From: Moritella sp. 5
GTDB lineage: Bacteria; Pseudomonadota; Gammaproteobacteria; Enterobacterales; Moritellaceae
Direction of reading: 5' to 3'
NCBI RefSeq assembly: GCF_018219455.1
Contig: NZ_CP056122.1
Coordinates: 1,488,001-1,552,000 of the forward strand
Length of the DNA stretch: 64,000 bases
The notes beneath the pieces were generated by a model. That model was not told the DNA's origin and searched no databases. It was given only the letters and a program-made list of their open reading frames with translations. Made by a program: the position numbers and the translations under genes. Positions 34,744 to 44,180 of the stretch are shown here, piece by piece; the stretch's first letter is position 1, and each line of letters starts with the position of its first letter.

Positions 34744-35658
34744 TTATTTTTGTAACCAAGGTTGCTGTGCAAAACGTTCTTTTAGTAATTTTAAAAAATG
34801 TGATGTTCTGGCAGAACGGGCACGGGAATCGGTACCTAGCAAGGCCACAATATCAGCACTCGGTAAGCTGTAGTCTGGTAGTAACCGCACCAATACACCA
34901 CTGTTTAATTCTGGTTGCACATCCCATTCTGAGCGCATGATGATTCCATGACCTGCGATTGCCCAGTTTTTAACAACGTTGCCTTCATTGCTGGTAAAGG
35001 TTGGGGTAATACGAATCGATTCCTGTTCTTCACTGTGAGTATGGGTGAAACGCCATAACGTCACATCCTCACTGTTTTCTCGTAACGCAATACAGGTATG
35101 GTTTTTTAACTCTCGCGGTGACTCTGGTGAACTATGGCGCTTTAAATAATCCGGAGAGGCACACAAAAAGCGTTGGTTAGGGGCAAGTGTCGCGAGCTTT
35201 AATGTTGAATCCCTTAATTCACCAATATAGATGATAATGTCCCATTTATGGCTTTCTGCCCAACTTGGCTTGTCCGAGAGTTCCAATTCGACGGTGAGGT
35301 TTGTATGTTGCTGCTGAAACTCACCAACCAAGGGGGCAATGTAATCATTACCAAATCCCAAAGGGGCTAATATTTTGAGTGTGCCATTGATTAGATTCTT
35401 TTTACTGGCCATTAATGTTTGTAGTTGGTCCATTTCTGCGAGAATGAATCGGGCTTTATTTTGCAGTAAATAACCTTCTTCGGTCAGGCTTATGCCACGC
35501 GCTTGGCGTTGTACCAGTTTTACGCTCACTTTAGCTTCAATTGCTTGCAGGCGTTGAGTCACTGTCGGTGGCGTCACATTAAGCTTACGTGCCGCCGCAG
35601 TTAAAGAGGGTTGAGTTGAGATAGCATAAAAAAAACGCAAGTCTTCGCTGGTTAGCAT
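34744..35658 (-). CDS. LysR-family regulator, divergent from the aldolase operon
   Basis: A 304-residue LysR protein (MLTSEDLRFFYAISTQPSLTAAARKLNVTPPTVTQRL helix-turn-helix, split here only by my reading). The effector domain begins near residue 90 (GTLKILAPLGFGNDYIAPL). It is transcribed away from the aldolase gene with a 119-base divergent promoter region. It is the probable regulator of the aldolase / imino-acid reductase / nitrilase operon. Confidence 0.9.
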   Translation of the reverse strand: MLTSEDLRFFYAISTQPSLTAAARKLNVTPPTVTQRLQAIEAKVSVKLVQRQARGISLTEEGYLLQNKARFILAEMDQLQTLMASKKNLINGTLKILAPLGFGNDYIAPLVGEFQQQHTNLTVELELSDKPSWAESHKWDIIIYIGELRDSTLKLATLAPNQRFLCASPDYLKRHSSPESPRELKNHTCIALRENSEDVTLWRFTHTHSEEQESIRITPTFTSNEGNVVKNWAIAGHGIIMRSEWDVQPELNSGVLVRLLPDYSLPSADIVALLGTDSRARSARTSHFLKLLKERFAQQPWLQK

Positions 35659-35777
35659 TAAGTTAAAGCCTAATATGATAGTTAGTAATCGTTAATATTA
35701 TTCTAATTCTTGATATATCACAATATGTGCATTACCAAGCAGGTAACTGAATAAAGTGAGTATAAGGAGCGATTACT

Positions 35778-36974
35778 GTGTCAATTATAAAAACGATGTC
35801 AATTGGAAAGTCTACGTTAATAACAGCAAGCTTAGCAAAGATAGACACGCCTTTTTTGTTGGTCGATAAAGTCAAATTTGATACCAACGTGGCTTTCTTA
35901 AGAGCGAAGTTAGCCCCGCATCATGTGGTATTAAGACCGCATTTAAAAACCGTTAAATCCATTGCAGGTGCCAAACATGTACTAGAGGGTTTTGATTCGC
36001 CAGCCACTGTCTCGACTGTTAAAGAAGCGGAAGCATTTGCAGATGCGGGTTATACCAATCTACTCTATGCCGTTGGTATCGCTCCGCAAAAATTACCGCG
36101 TATTCAAGCGCTACTTAATAAAGGAATCAATATTAGCATTTTACTTGATAGCGCAGTGCAAGCCAAAGCGGTCGCTGAATTTTGTCAGACGCAAAATATC
36201 AAGATCCCGACGCTATTGGAAATTGATTGCGATGGTCATCGCGGGGGGATCCAGCCTGACGATAGTCGTTTAGTCGAGATCGCAAGGATCCTTTATCAAG
36301 GTGGCGCAGAGCTACTAGGTGTACTGACACATGCGGGAGAATCTTATGATTGTATCAGTAAAGCGGCGTTAGTCGATGCTGCTGAAGGTGAACGTCATGC
36401 TGCGGTGATTGCTGCCACTCAGCTAATTGAAAGTGGATTGCCTTGTCCTGTGGTGAGTGTTGGTTCGACACCGACTGCACATTTTGCTGAGAACTTGGAT
36501 GGTGTGACAGAAGTAAGAGCGGGCGTGTATACCTTTTTTGATTTAGTCATGGCTGGTATTGGCGTTTGTAAGCCAAGTGATATCGCGTTATCGGTTGTCA
36601 CCACTGTGATAGGTCATAACAAAGAGAAAAACTGGCTATTTATCGATGCGGGTTGGATGTCATTGTCACAAGACCGGGGTACGCAGTCGCAACGACAGGA
36701 TTGTGGCTATGGATTAGTTTGCGATAGCGATGGCAATATTATTCCCGGTTTTCAAGTCATCGGCGCCAATCAAGAACATGGCATTATTGCTGCGGCTGGT
36801 AGCGATATTGATGGCGCGAATGATGGCAAAAAGCTATCCGATATAGTGGTTGGCACGCAGTTACGCATTTTGCCCAATCATGCTTGCGCCACCGCAGCCA
36901 TGCATGCGGGTTATTACGTAGCAGACCCTGAGCAGGTTGAACTTGATTACTGGGCTCGAATTCAGGGTTGGTAG
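35778..36974 (+). CDS. PLP-dependent D-threonine-aldolase / D-serine-dehydratase-like enzyme (DSD1 group)
   Basis: A 398-residue fold-type III PLP enzyme. TPFLLVDKVKFDTNV is the conserved start, and the PLP lysine is K57 in RPHLKTVKS. Later EIDCDGHRGG and a metal-binding H-x-C near the C-terminus (LPNHACATAA) are present, as in D-threonine aldolases, D-serine dehydratases and beta-hydroxyaspartate aldolases. The GTG start is well placed, eight bases after GGAG. The next gene (ornithine-cyclodeaminase-like) follows after 32 bases. The combination resembles the BhcC/BhcD pair of the beta-hydroxyaspartate cycle. The exact substrate is uncertain. Confidence 0.85.
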   Translation: MSIIKTMSIGKSTLITASLAKIDTPFLLVDKVKFDTNVAFLRAKLAPHHVVLRPHLKTVKSIAGAKHVLEGFDSPATVSTVKEAEAFADAGYTNLLYAVGIAPQKLPRIQALLNKGINISILLDSAVQAKAVAEFCQTQNIKIPTLLEIDCDGHRGGIQPDDSRLVEIARILYQGGAELLGVLTHAGESYDCISKAALVDAAEGERHAAVIAATQLIESGLPCPVVSVGSTPTAHFAENLDGVTEVRAGVYTFFDLVMAGIGVCKPSDIALSVVTTVIGHNKEKNWLFIDAGWMSLSQDRGTQSQRQDCGYGLVCDSDGNIIPGFQVIGANQEHGIIAAAGSDIDGANDGKKLSDIVVGTQLRILPNHACATAAMHAGYYVADPEQVELDYWARIQGW

Positions 36975-37006
36975 TAATACTAATCATACAAGGAAGATAA
37001 AAGAAT

Positions 37007-37951
37007 ATGAAATACATAAGTGAAGTATTGTCGAGTCAATTAATTAGCCATAAGCTGGCATTCAACGCGGTCTCTGCTGCATTTATTGCGGCAAGTGAAC
37101 AAGCAAAATTATTTCCTGTTGTGATTGCAGAAGGGTATGCTGAAAATACTATTTTTTCACTTAAATCGGCTAACACAGCAGAACTAGTGGGTTGGAAAGC
37201 GGGGAGTTATTGGCCGGGTAATATCGCCAAGAATATACCTTGTCATGCATCGACTATCTTTTTATTAGATCAAGACTCTGGGCGTTTGGATGCCGTGATT
37301 GAAGGCAGTACAGTTAATGCTTACCGCACGGCGGCAGCAGATGCGGTTGCCGTATCGGTATTAGCACGTGAAGACGCTAGTTGTGTCGCTATTTTTGGCA
37401 CTGGTCATCAGGCGTTTTATGAATGCGTTTCCGTTTGTCGAATACGTGATATCTACAGTGTACTGGTGGTTGGCCGTAATCATGATAAAGCACAGGCTAT
37501 GGTTGATAAACTAGCGGGTGTCGGCATCGATGCTCAAGTTTCAGTGGCTGAAGAAGCATGTCGTGCAGCGGATATTATCATTACTGCGACGACTGCGCGT
37601 GAAGCACTATTTTCTGCTGAATGGGTGAAAGCGGGCACGCATATCTCGGCAATGGGGGTCGATACCAAAGGTAAGCAAGAATTACCTCCAAGCTTGTTTG
37701 ATAAAGCTGATTTATATTGTGATTTTACGTCACAGTCGGTAGTGATTGGTGAATTTCAGCACGGTATTAAAGAGGTGGTTACAAACAAATTAACCATGAT
37801 TGGTGAGGTATTATCTGGACGCGCACAAGGGCGTGTCAATAATACGGATATTACTATTTTTGATAGTTCGGGTATTGCAGTGCAGGACTTGTTTATAGGT
37901 CAGTACTTATTGAATGCTGCGTTAGATGCTGGGCATGCTATCGAGTGTTGA
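37007..37951 (+). CDS. ornithine cyclodeaminase / mu-crystallin family NAD(P)-dependent enzyme
   Basis: A 314-residue protein with the family layout. The N-terminal region binds substrate (KSANTAELVGWKAGSYWPGN). STVNAYRTAAADAVAVSVLA and the dinucleotide motif VAIFGTGHQA (near residue 130) follow, then IITATTAREALF and ISAMGVDTKGKQEL. Members include ornithine cyclodeaminase, alanine dehydrogenase, ketimine reductase and iminosuccinate reductase (BhcD). Next to a DSD1-type aldolase, an imino-acid reductase is more likely than ornithine cyclodeaminase. It lies in one operon with the preceding gene. Confidence 0.85.
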   Translation: MKYISEVLSSQLISHKLAFNAVSAAFIAASEQAKLFPVVIAEGYAENTIFSLKSANTAELVGWKAGSYWPGNIAKNIPCHASTIFLLDQDSGRLDAVIEGSTVNAYRTAAADAVAVSVLAREDASCVAIFGTGHQAFYECVSVCRIRDIYSVLVVGRNHDKAQAMVDKLAGVGIDAQVSVAEEACRAADIIITATTAREALFSAEWVKAGTHISAMGVDTKGKQELPPSLFDKADLYCDFTSQSVVIGEFQHGIKEVVTNKLTMIGEVLSGRAQGRVNNTDITIFDSSGIAVQDLFIGQYLLNAALDAGHAIEC

Positions 37952-38077
37952 TTTTAATATAGTCATTATTTCTATACTTCTCTGTACATAAGCAGAATTA
38001 ATCCTCATCTTAGTGGTCTATTAACTTAACGTTAATGATGTTGCTAAGTCGTATTTTAACATAGGGTTATAACTAGG

Positions 38078-38893
38078 ATGATGAATAAGAGAAGTAGCGT
38101 GAAGATCACGACAGTGCAAATGAATGTGAGTTATAAGAATAGAGCTGAGAACATAGCAACAGTGAGGGCATTACTTAATGGGGCTGATTCATTGGGGGAT
38201 GTCGTCCTGTTACCTGAGCTTTTCAGCACTGGGTATTTGTTTAATGAAGCAGTTGAGATCCATCTATTATCTGAATCGTTAGATGATAGCCAGACATTAC
38301 GGGAATTACAGGCTACCGCTGCGCAATATGATGTATTGATTGTTGCTGGGATTGCAGAAATAGCGGGGGACTGTTTTTATAATATGGTTGTTTTGGTGGA
38401 TAAAAATGGCCTGTAAGATAGATACAGAAAAGTTTCGCAAACGAATATCGATAAACAATATTTTTCACGTGGCAGTGACATAGTCACGTTCGAGCATTTA
38501 GGGGTGAAGTTTGGTTTAGCTATTTGTTTTGATTTGTGGTTTCCCGAAATCATTCGGCAGTATGCCGAACAAGGTGTCGATGTTCTGCTCCATCCTGCAA
38601 ATTTTGGTGGAGAACAAAGTTTGCATATTTCTCGTGCTCGAGCGATTGAAAACAGCATGTTTGTCTTCACTTGTAATCGTATCGGTAGTGAAAAAACAGA
38701 CACGATAAACGGAACTTACTGTGGTAAAAGTCAGGCTATTTCACCGCAGGGGGATCTCTTAATGATGTGTGGAACTGATACTGAAGTGCAAACGGTGACT
38801 GTCGAGATTGAAGCGCAACAAGATAAGAAGGTTATTGGTGTTAACTTGCTCGACGAAATGACCGAGATTATGAATAATACCGTCAGCTCATGA
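38078..38893 (+). pseudogene. nitrilase-family carbon-nitrogen hydrolase broken by an in-frame stop
   Basis: Both halves read in one frame: 112 codons, TAA at 38414-38416, then DRYRKVSQTNIDKQYFSRG and on to 38893. The catalytic glutamate (E47 in LLPELFS) lies before the stop. The lysine (K118 in DRYRKV) and cysteine (C150 in AICFDLWFPE) lie after it, so the truncated product cannot work. Apart from that one codon the gene is full length (271 codons) and undamaged, so the mutation is recent or is a sequencing error. It follows the imino-acid reductase gene by 126 bases and probably belonged to the same pathway as an omega-amidase-like hydrolase. Confidence 0.88.
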
Positions 38894-38940
38894 TATGAGT
38901 ATAAGAGTTTGATATGAAAAGTGTAGAGGTAGTGAATTGT

Positions 38941-38970
38941 AAGGCGGGTTGTGAACCCCGCCTTTTATTT
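38941..38970 (+). terminator. terminator after the nitrilase pseudogene
   Basis: AAGGCGGG and CCCGCCTT form an eight-base stem followed by TTATTT. It ends the aldolase operon. Confidence 0.85.
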
Positions 38971-38993
38971 AGCTGTTTATTGATTTGCTGTCG

Positions 38994-39989
38994 TTATTCA
39001 ACAAACGTCGATAAATGCTGTTTTACAGAATCAGATGCGAACGCATGTTCAATGCTGATCTTGTAAATCTTGAAGTAGTCTTCACGGCTTAAGCTAAACT
39101 CTTCCATTACTTTACGTACTTCATCTGTCATTGTGGTATTTGACACAGTACGGTTATCGGTATTGATAGTGATTTGAATACCGTCTTGGTAGAAAGCTTT
39201 AACTGGATGGCTTGCTAAGTTGTCAACCGCTTTGGTTTGTACATTACTGCTTGGGCAGGTTTCTAATGCAATGTTTTGTGTTTTAACAAGGTCGTATGCA
39301 TCTTCATGGCCAGTAATATGAATACCATGACCAACACGTTCTGCACCTAATAATGACACAGCATCAAATACGTTTTGACCCACACCTTGCTCGCCAGCAT
39401 GAATGGTTACACGGTAACCTTTCTTAATGGCATATTCTGCATAAGGAACAAACTCAGCACAGAAGCCTGGTGCTTCACCACCTGCTAAATCGAATGCAAC
39501 AATACCGTCGTTTAAGTATTTAGCTGCCGTATCCAGTACTTCTTTGATTCTGTCTTTTGGCATATGACGTAAGATAGATAAAATGTAGTTACCCTTGATG
39601 TCATACATTGCTTCGGCACGTTTCATACCTGCAACAACACTATCAAATACTTGCTCAAGGGTTAGACCCTTCTCAAGGTGTAGCATTGGACCAAAACGTA
39701 CTTCTAGGTATTTTACGTTTTCTTGTGCTGCGTCTTCAAATACTTCAAAAGAGATGCGCTCAATACCTTCCGCTGTTTGCATTACTGATAATGGCAGGTC
39801 AAAACGCTGTAGATATTCACCAAGATCTGTACATGTTTCAGGTGCGATCATTAAAGTTCTGATTTCTTCAATGTCGTTACTTGGTAGGGTAATGCTTTGT
39901 TCAGCTGCAAGCGCAATGATTGTTTCTGGGCGAACACTGCCGTCTAGGTGGCAATGTAGGTCAATCTTCGGTAAGTCAAAGTAATTCAT
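38994..39989 (-). CDS. add: adenosine deaminase
   Basis: It deaminates adenosine and deoxyadenosine to inosine forms in purine salvage. The 331-residue length matches bacterial Add. Zinc ligands are H12 and H14 ([10 protein letters not shown]). HAGE (in [11 protein letters not shown]) provides the catalytic glutamate, and GHGIHITG and [10 protein letters not shown] complete the active site. It is a stand-alone gene, convergent with the aldolase operon. Confidence 0.95.
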   Translation of the reverse strand: MNYFDLPKIDLHCHLDGSVRPETIIALAAEQSITLPSNDIEEIRTLMIAPETCTDLGEYLQRFDLPLSVMQTAEGIERISFEVFEDAAQENVKYLEVRFGPMLHLEKGLTLEQVFDSVVAGMKRAEAMYDIKGNYILSILRHMPKDRIKEVLDTAAKYLNDGIVAFDLAGGEAPGFCAEFVPYAEYAIKKGYRVTIHAGEQGVGQNVFDAVSLLGAERVGHGIHITGHEDAYDLVKTQNIALETCPSSNVQTKAVDNLASHPVKAFYQDGIQITINTDNRTVSNTTMTDEVRKVMEEFSLSREDYFKIYKISIEHAFASDSVKQHLSTFVE

Positions 39990-40178
39990 GAGTCTCTACC
40001 TTTATATGTTTTTTTAGGTTTTAAAGTTACAGACTTCATAATCAAGAGTTTAAGGATCTTGGTAGAAACTCCCAAACCATATTATTGGGATTATACGAAG
40101 TTATTTAACCGCGTAGTTTAGCAGTCTGAAAACGACTCTGCAATTCGCTTAGACTCGTGCCTTAATCAATTTTGCTTA

Positions 40179-40277
40179 TTATCGACGCGTATAGTTAATA
40201 ATGGCCATGAAAAAACAATTAGATTGACCTCGATGACAGGCGTGAATTTGAGTACGATGAAATAACAGAAAAGTTGT
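40179..40277 (-). pseudogene. shard of an EamA permease gene
   Basis: The minus-strand translation FCYFIVLKFTPVIEVNLIVF, then SWPLLTIRVDNKQ, parallels FCYFMALKFAPVIEVSLIVY, then LWPLLLATLVANKQ of the intact EamA gene at 43172-44035. About three quarters of the bases agree over roughly 100 bases, and similarity fades on both sides. It lies in the 650-base gap between add and the chitinase gene. The open frame 40166-40393 that contains it is not a real gene. Confidence 0.75.
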
Positions 40278-40641
40278 CTCATCGCTTCTTGTTTTGGTTT
40301 ACTTGCTATAGATGATGGCGGTATGTGTTTTAAGTTGCTGTTTTTAAAGTGTAAAATTGCATTTTTGTAGAGGTGGGTATTCGGGATTAACATAACCCAT
40401 TATCTCACTGTTTCAATAATTAAAAATATACTGGTCTGACCGTATTGTTTGATAGAACTCTAACTTTGTTGTTTTTATGTTCTTTTTTCGTTGCGCAAAT
40501 TAACAATTAAGAATAGTTTTTATATAAGCCTCTGGAGAGGTTTGATCTTGACTGGCATGATTACTGTTTGAATATCCGTCAATACATGTTGTATGTAATT
40601 ACGCCTATTTTCGACTTTCTAATTTATTACATGGAGTTCTT
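40278..40641. other. chitinase upstream region
   Basis: About 360 bases with no gene. It should carry the chitinase promoter. No clear operator was recognised by eye. Confidence 0.4.
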
Positions 40642-43041
40642 GTGAAATCAATATTTTTAAAAAGTACCCTTAAGTTAGCGATGGTAGCGGCAATTAGTGC
40701 ACCTGTACTTGCGGCAGCACCTCAAGCACCCTCAATCGCGTGGGCCGATTATTCAAAACTAGGTTTTGTAACAATTAATACTGATGCAATCGTTAGCTAT
40801 AAAGACATGTATACACGTGTTGACGTTGTTGAAGTACCTGTTTCTTGGGATGTTTGGTCTGGTGATCAAGCGACAAAATGGGAGGTAGAAGTTAACGGTG
40901 AAATAATGATGTCTGGTTCAGGTACAGGGAAAAATACTGTTTTATCTTTCACTGAAGGTGGTTTAAAAAACATGGTTGTGCGTTTATGTAACGCCGATGG
41001 TTGTAGCGAAAGCGCAACAACTGAACTATTAATCTCGGATACAGACGGTTCGCATTTAAAAACTGACCTACCAATGACGACTGATCCCGCTAATACTCCT
41101 TACGCACAACAAAAAGAGAATATTGTCGGTACTTACTTTGTTGAATGGGGGGTGTACGGTCGTAAATACAATGTTAACGATATTCCTGTTAATAACCTAA
41201 CGCACATAATTTACGGCTTCATTCCAATTTGTGGTGGCACAGGTGATAACAAATCTTTATTAGATCCAAATCCATCGGGTCACCAGTTATTAAAAAAAAT
41301 GTGCGCAGGCCTGCCTGATTACTCTGTTGTTGTTCATGACACATGGGCGGCACTGAACTCTTCTTACGGTCAACCTGCAACACGTTTAGACGGTAAAAAA
41401 GTAGGTTCATTAGAAATAGGTAAAGGTACTTACGGTGGCTTAATGGCGCTTAAAAAAGCGAATCCACACATTAAAATTCTTCCATCTATTGGTGGTTGGA
41501 CATTATCTGACCCATTCTTCGGTTTCACTGAAAAAGCAAACCGTGATGTATTTGTCGCCTCTACAAAAGAATTCTTAAAAACGTGGAAATTCTACGATGG
41601 TATCGATATTGATTGGGAATTCCCAGGTGGTGACGGTGCAAATGCAAGCTTAGGAGATCCAGAAAAAGACGGCCCGGCTTACATCGCATTAATGCAAGAA
41701 TTACGTGCAATGTTGGATGAGCTTGAAGCGGAATATGGTCGTAAATATGAACTTACATCTGCAATCGGTACCGGTTACGACAAGATCGAAGATGTTGATT
41801 ATGGTGTTGCTTCACAGTACATGGATAATATCTTCATGATGTCTTACGACTTCTACGGTGCATGGGGTCCAAATACGGGTCACCAAGCAGGTATTTATTG
41901 TGGTGCTCACATTTCAGCTGATAAATGTAATGGTACTGGCGAGTTTGCTGGGAAACCTGAATATACATTAGATAACGCAACTAAACTTTTACTCGCGCAA
42001 GGAGTGCCAGCTAAGAAATTAGTTGTTGGTGCTGCAATGTATGCTCGTGGGTGGCAAGATGTTGTAGCTGAAAATGGTAACCCAATCGGCGCTATCGGTT
42101 CACACATCGATTCTTCTGACGGTAGTCCATTTAACGGTAGTCTTGGTGGCGATGGTACAGACGTAAACGAAGCGGCTTGGGCTTGGGAAGCTGGCATTAT
42201 GGATTATCGTGGTGTCCTTAAATTCCTCGAGTCAAACCCAAATGCAATCATAGGTTGGGATGAAATAGCTAAAGCATCATTTGTTTGGGATGAAGTGAGT
42301 CGTACATTGTTGACATATGATACGCCTCGTTCAGTACTTGCTAAAGGTGAATACCTTAAGAGTCTAGGTCTTGGTGGTATCTTCTCATGGGAAATCGATG
42401 GTGATGGTAACGGCGATATCTTGAACGCAATGAACCAAGCCGTAAATAACCCACAAGGTCAAACAGATTGGTCTGGTAACATCATCACGAATGAAGCTCC
42501 GAGCATTAGTATTGTATCTCCATCTGGTTCAGTGGTTCATACTGAAGGTGATACAGCTCAATTCTCTGCATTAATTACTGATGATAAATCAATTGCAGCT
42601 GTTGAAGTCACTGTTAATGGTGTCACTAAAACTGTGACACAAGATGCTACAACTTACTCTGGCAGCTTTGTGGTAAGGGTTGGTAGCAACACTGTTATAT
42701 TCAAAGCAACAGATAACGAAGGCGTTTTATCTCAGAAAACAATCACCATCATAGGTAACGCTAAAGGTTTAGTTTGTGAAGATGGTTCTTCTGTTGTAAA
42801 CGGTGAATGTGTTGTAGACCCAATCGTTTGTGAAGATGGCTCTTCGCTTGTCGACGGTAAATGTGTTGCAGATGAGGTTGTTAGTGAAACACCATTTGTT
42901 GCTGGTTCGACTAAAGCATCTAACGGTGAAGTATACTCGTATCAAGGCTTGTGTTACCAAGCTAAAAATAGCCCTGGTATTTGGGAAGTACCAACCGCAA
43001 CATCTTGGTTCTGGACTGCTGTGACATGCTCTGGATCTTAA
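40642..43041 (+). CDS. secreted multidomain chitinase, GH18 (ChiA-like)
   Basis: A 799-residue extracellular enzyme that cleaves chitin. It has a signal peptide (about 1-24) and a ChiA-type N-terminal fibronectin/PKD-like domain (about 25-135: APSIAWADYSKLGFVTI). The GH18 barrel spans about 155-600, with the catalytic motif DGIDIDWE at 319-326 (acid E326). An immunoglobulin-like domain follows (about 615-705), then two CEDGSS.V.G.CV repeats (about 711-746). A C-terminal chitin-binding domain (about 755-799) contains GEVYSYQGLCYQAKNSPG and two tryptophans. The start is GTG, five to six bases after GGAG. Secretion is probably by the type II system. Single gene with two hairpins after it. Confidence 0.93.
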   Translation: MKSIFLKSTLKLAMVAAISAPVLAAAPQAPSIAWADYSKLGFVTINTDAIVSYKDMYTRVDVVEVPVSWDVWSGDQATKWEVEVNGEIMMSGSGTGKNTVLSFTEGGLKNMVVRLCNADGCSESATTELLISDTDGSHLKTDLPMTTDPANTPYAQQKENIVGTYFVEWGVYGRKYNVNDIPVNNLTHIIYGFIPICGGTGDNKSLLDPNPSGHQLLKKMCAGLPDYSVVVHDTWAALNSSYGQPATRLDGKKVGSLEIGKGTYGGLMALKKANPHIKILPSIGGWTLSDPFFGFTEKANRDVFVASTKEFLKTWKFYDGIDIDWEFPGGDGANASLGDPEKDGPAYIALMQELRAMLDELEAEYGRKYELTSAIGTGYDKIEDVDYGVASQYMDNIFMMSYDFYGAWGPNTGHQAGIYCGAHISADKCNGTGEFAGKPEYTLDNATKLLLAQGVPAKKLVVGAAMYARGWQDVVAENGNPIGAIGSHIDSSDGSPFNGSLGGDGTDVNEAAWAWEAGIMDYRGVLKFLESNPNAIIGWDEIAKASFVWDEVSRTLLTYDTPRSVLAKGEYLKSLGLGGIFSWEIDGDGNGDILNAMNQAVNNPQGQTDWSGNIITNEAPSISIVSPSGSVVHTEGDTAQFSALITDDKSIAAVEVTVNGVTKTVTQDATTYSGSFVVRVGSNTVIFKATDNEGVLSQKTITIIGNAKGLVCEDGSSVVNGECVVDPIVCEDGSSLVDGKCVADEVVSETPFVAGSTKASNGEVYSYQGLCYQAKNSPGIWEVPTATSWFWTAVTCSGS

Positions 43042-43050
43042 GTTGACCAG

Positions 43051-43148
43051 TTAACGAGTGATGAAGAGTCTTCACTCGTTAACGATGAGTTGTACTGATA
43101 CTAAATAACGCATTAATATTTTGCTGAAAGGAAATATTAATGCGTTTA
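43051..43148. terminator. two hairpins between convergent chitinase and EamA genes
   Basis: Hairpin 1 is TTAACGAGTGA and TCACTCGTTAA (43051-43083). Hairpin 2 is CGCATTAATATTT and AAATATTAATGCG (43109-43144), followed by TTT. Both stems are perfect; the second is the better terminator. Confidence 0.7.
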
Positions 43149-43171
43149 TCAACTTGAAGGGTGATGTTTTC

Positions 43172-44035
43172 CTATATAGGGTTATCACCAAACGCTAATT
43201 TTTTCTTCGTATTAGCAATAATCGCACCAGATAATATTAACGCGAGTGCAATGATAATGTTAGTAGACCAAGCATTAAGACCTGCAATGGCCAAAATGAC
43301 AGATGAAATGAGTGGTGTACTAAAACTTAATGATGCTAGCAATTGCTGATTACCTTTTTTTAGGGCTATGTCCCATAAGTAAAAAGCGCCCCCGACAGGC
43401 CCTAATCCGAGTAATAATATCCCGCCCCATTCCGATAGGCTAAAACTCCAATTACTGGTTTCAAATTGCCAATGCGCGATTAATGCCAATAATGCAACGG
43501 CAGCAGATAACCAAGCGATATCTTCAACGTCGTTGTTTGATGTGGATAAGAACCATGAATAGCTGCCCCAAATAACAGCGCAAATAGCAGCAAGCAAATA
43601 ACCAATCCGATAGTCGTTATTTATCGTTAGCTCACCATTACCAACAATAATGAAGGCGATGCCGATAAAGCCTAAGCTACCCCCGATAAGTGCTCTTAAC
43701 CGACTTTGTTTGTTGGCGACGAGTGTTGCTAGTAATAATGGCCATAGATACACAATTAAACTGACTTCGATAACGGGAGCGAATTTAAGCGCCATGAAAT
43801 AACAGAAGTGGAACCCAAACAGTCCGATTATGCCAAGCAGCCACTGAGTTAGGGTTAACGATGGTTTGGTAAAGACGGTTTTTTTTATCGCTATTCGCTT
43901 GATGATGATAATGATAGCGGAGATGGAAAAACAAAGTGAGAGTAATTGAAATGCAGGAATATTCGCGGTTATTGTCCCTAACAGCGCTAAAGTCCCCCAT
44001 AATCCGATTGCGATAAACCCGTATAATGTAGCCAT
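43172..44035 (-). CDS. EamA/DMT-family permease
   Basis: A 287-residue inner-membrane carrier with about ten segments in two EamA repeats (GLWGTLALLGTITANIPAFQ ... and YLLAAICAVIWGSYSWFL ...). The family exports amino acids or other metabolites. A shard of a second copy lies at 40179-40277. An AraC-family regulator follows upstream in the same orientation and probably controls it. Confidence 0.88.
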   Translation of the reverse strand: MATLYGFIAIGLWGTLALLGTITANIPAFQLLSLCFSISAIIIIIKRIAIKKTVFTKPSLTLTQWLLGIIGLFGFHFCYFMALKFAPVIEVSLIVYLWPLLLATLVANKQSRLRALIGGSLGFIGIAFIIVGNGELTINNDYRIGYLLAAICAVIWGSYSWFLSTSNNDVEDIAWLSAAVALLALIAHWQFETSNWSFSLSEWGGILLLGLGPVGGAFYLWDIALKKGNQQLLASLSFSTPLISSVILAIAGLNAWSTNIIIALALILSGAIIANTKKKLAFGDNPI

Positions 44036-44180
44036 AATTTATGATCCTTAAGTAATTTTAATGACCGAATTATAAGGTGTTCATAAATTAGCGTGTTTGC
44101 TGAAAGGACGTTTTTATTGGCTAATACGCTACTGTTGTATTGCTATGGGATAGGATAGATAAACTGTCATCGCTGATGAG

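Noticed and set aside
38078-38893. Frameshift in the nitrilase gene
   Set aside because: The two open stretches are in the same frame, so the lesion is a stop codon, not a shift.
40166-40393. 75-codon minus-strand gene
   Set aside because: Its only recognisable part is the EamA shard; it has no ribosome binding site and ends abruptly on both sides of the similarity.
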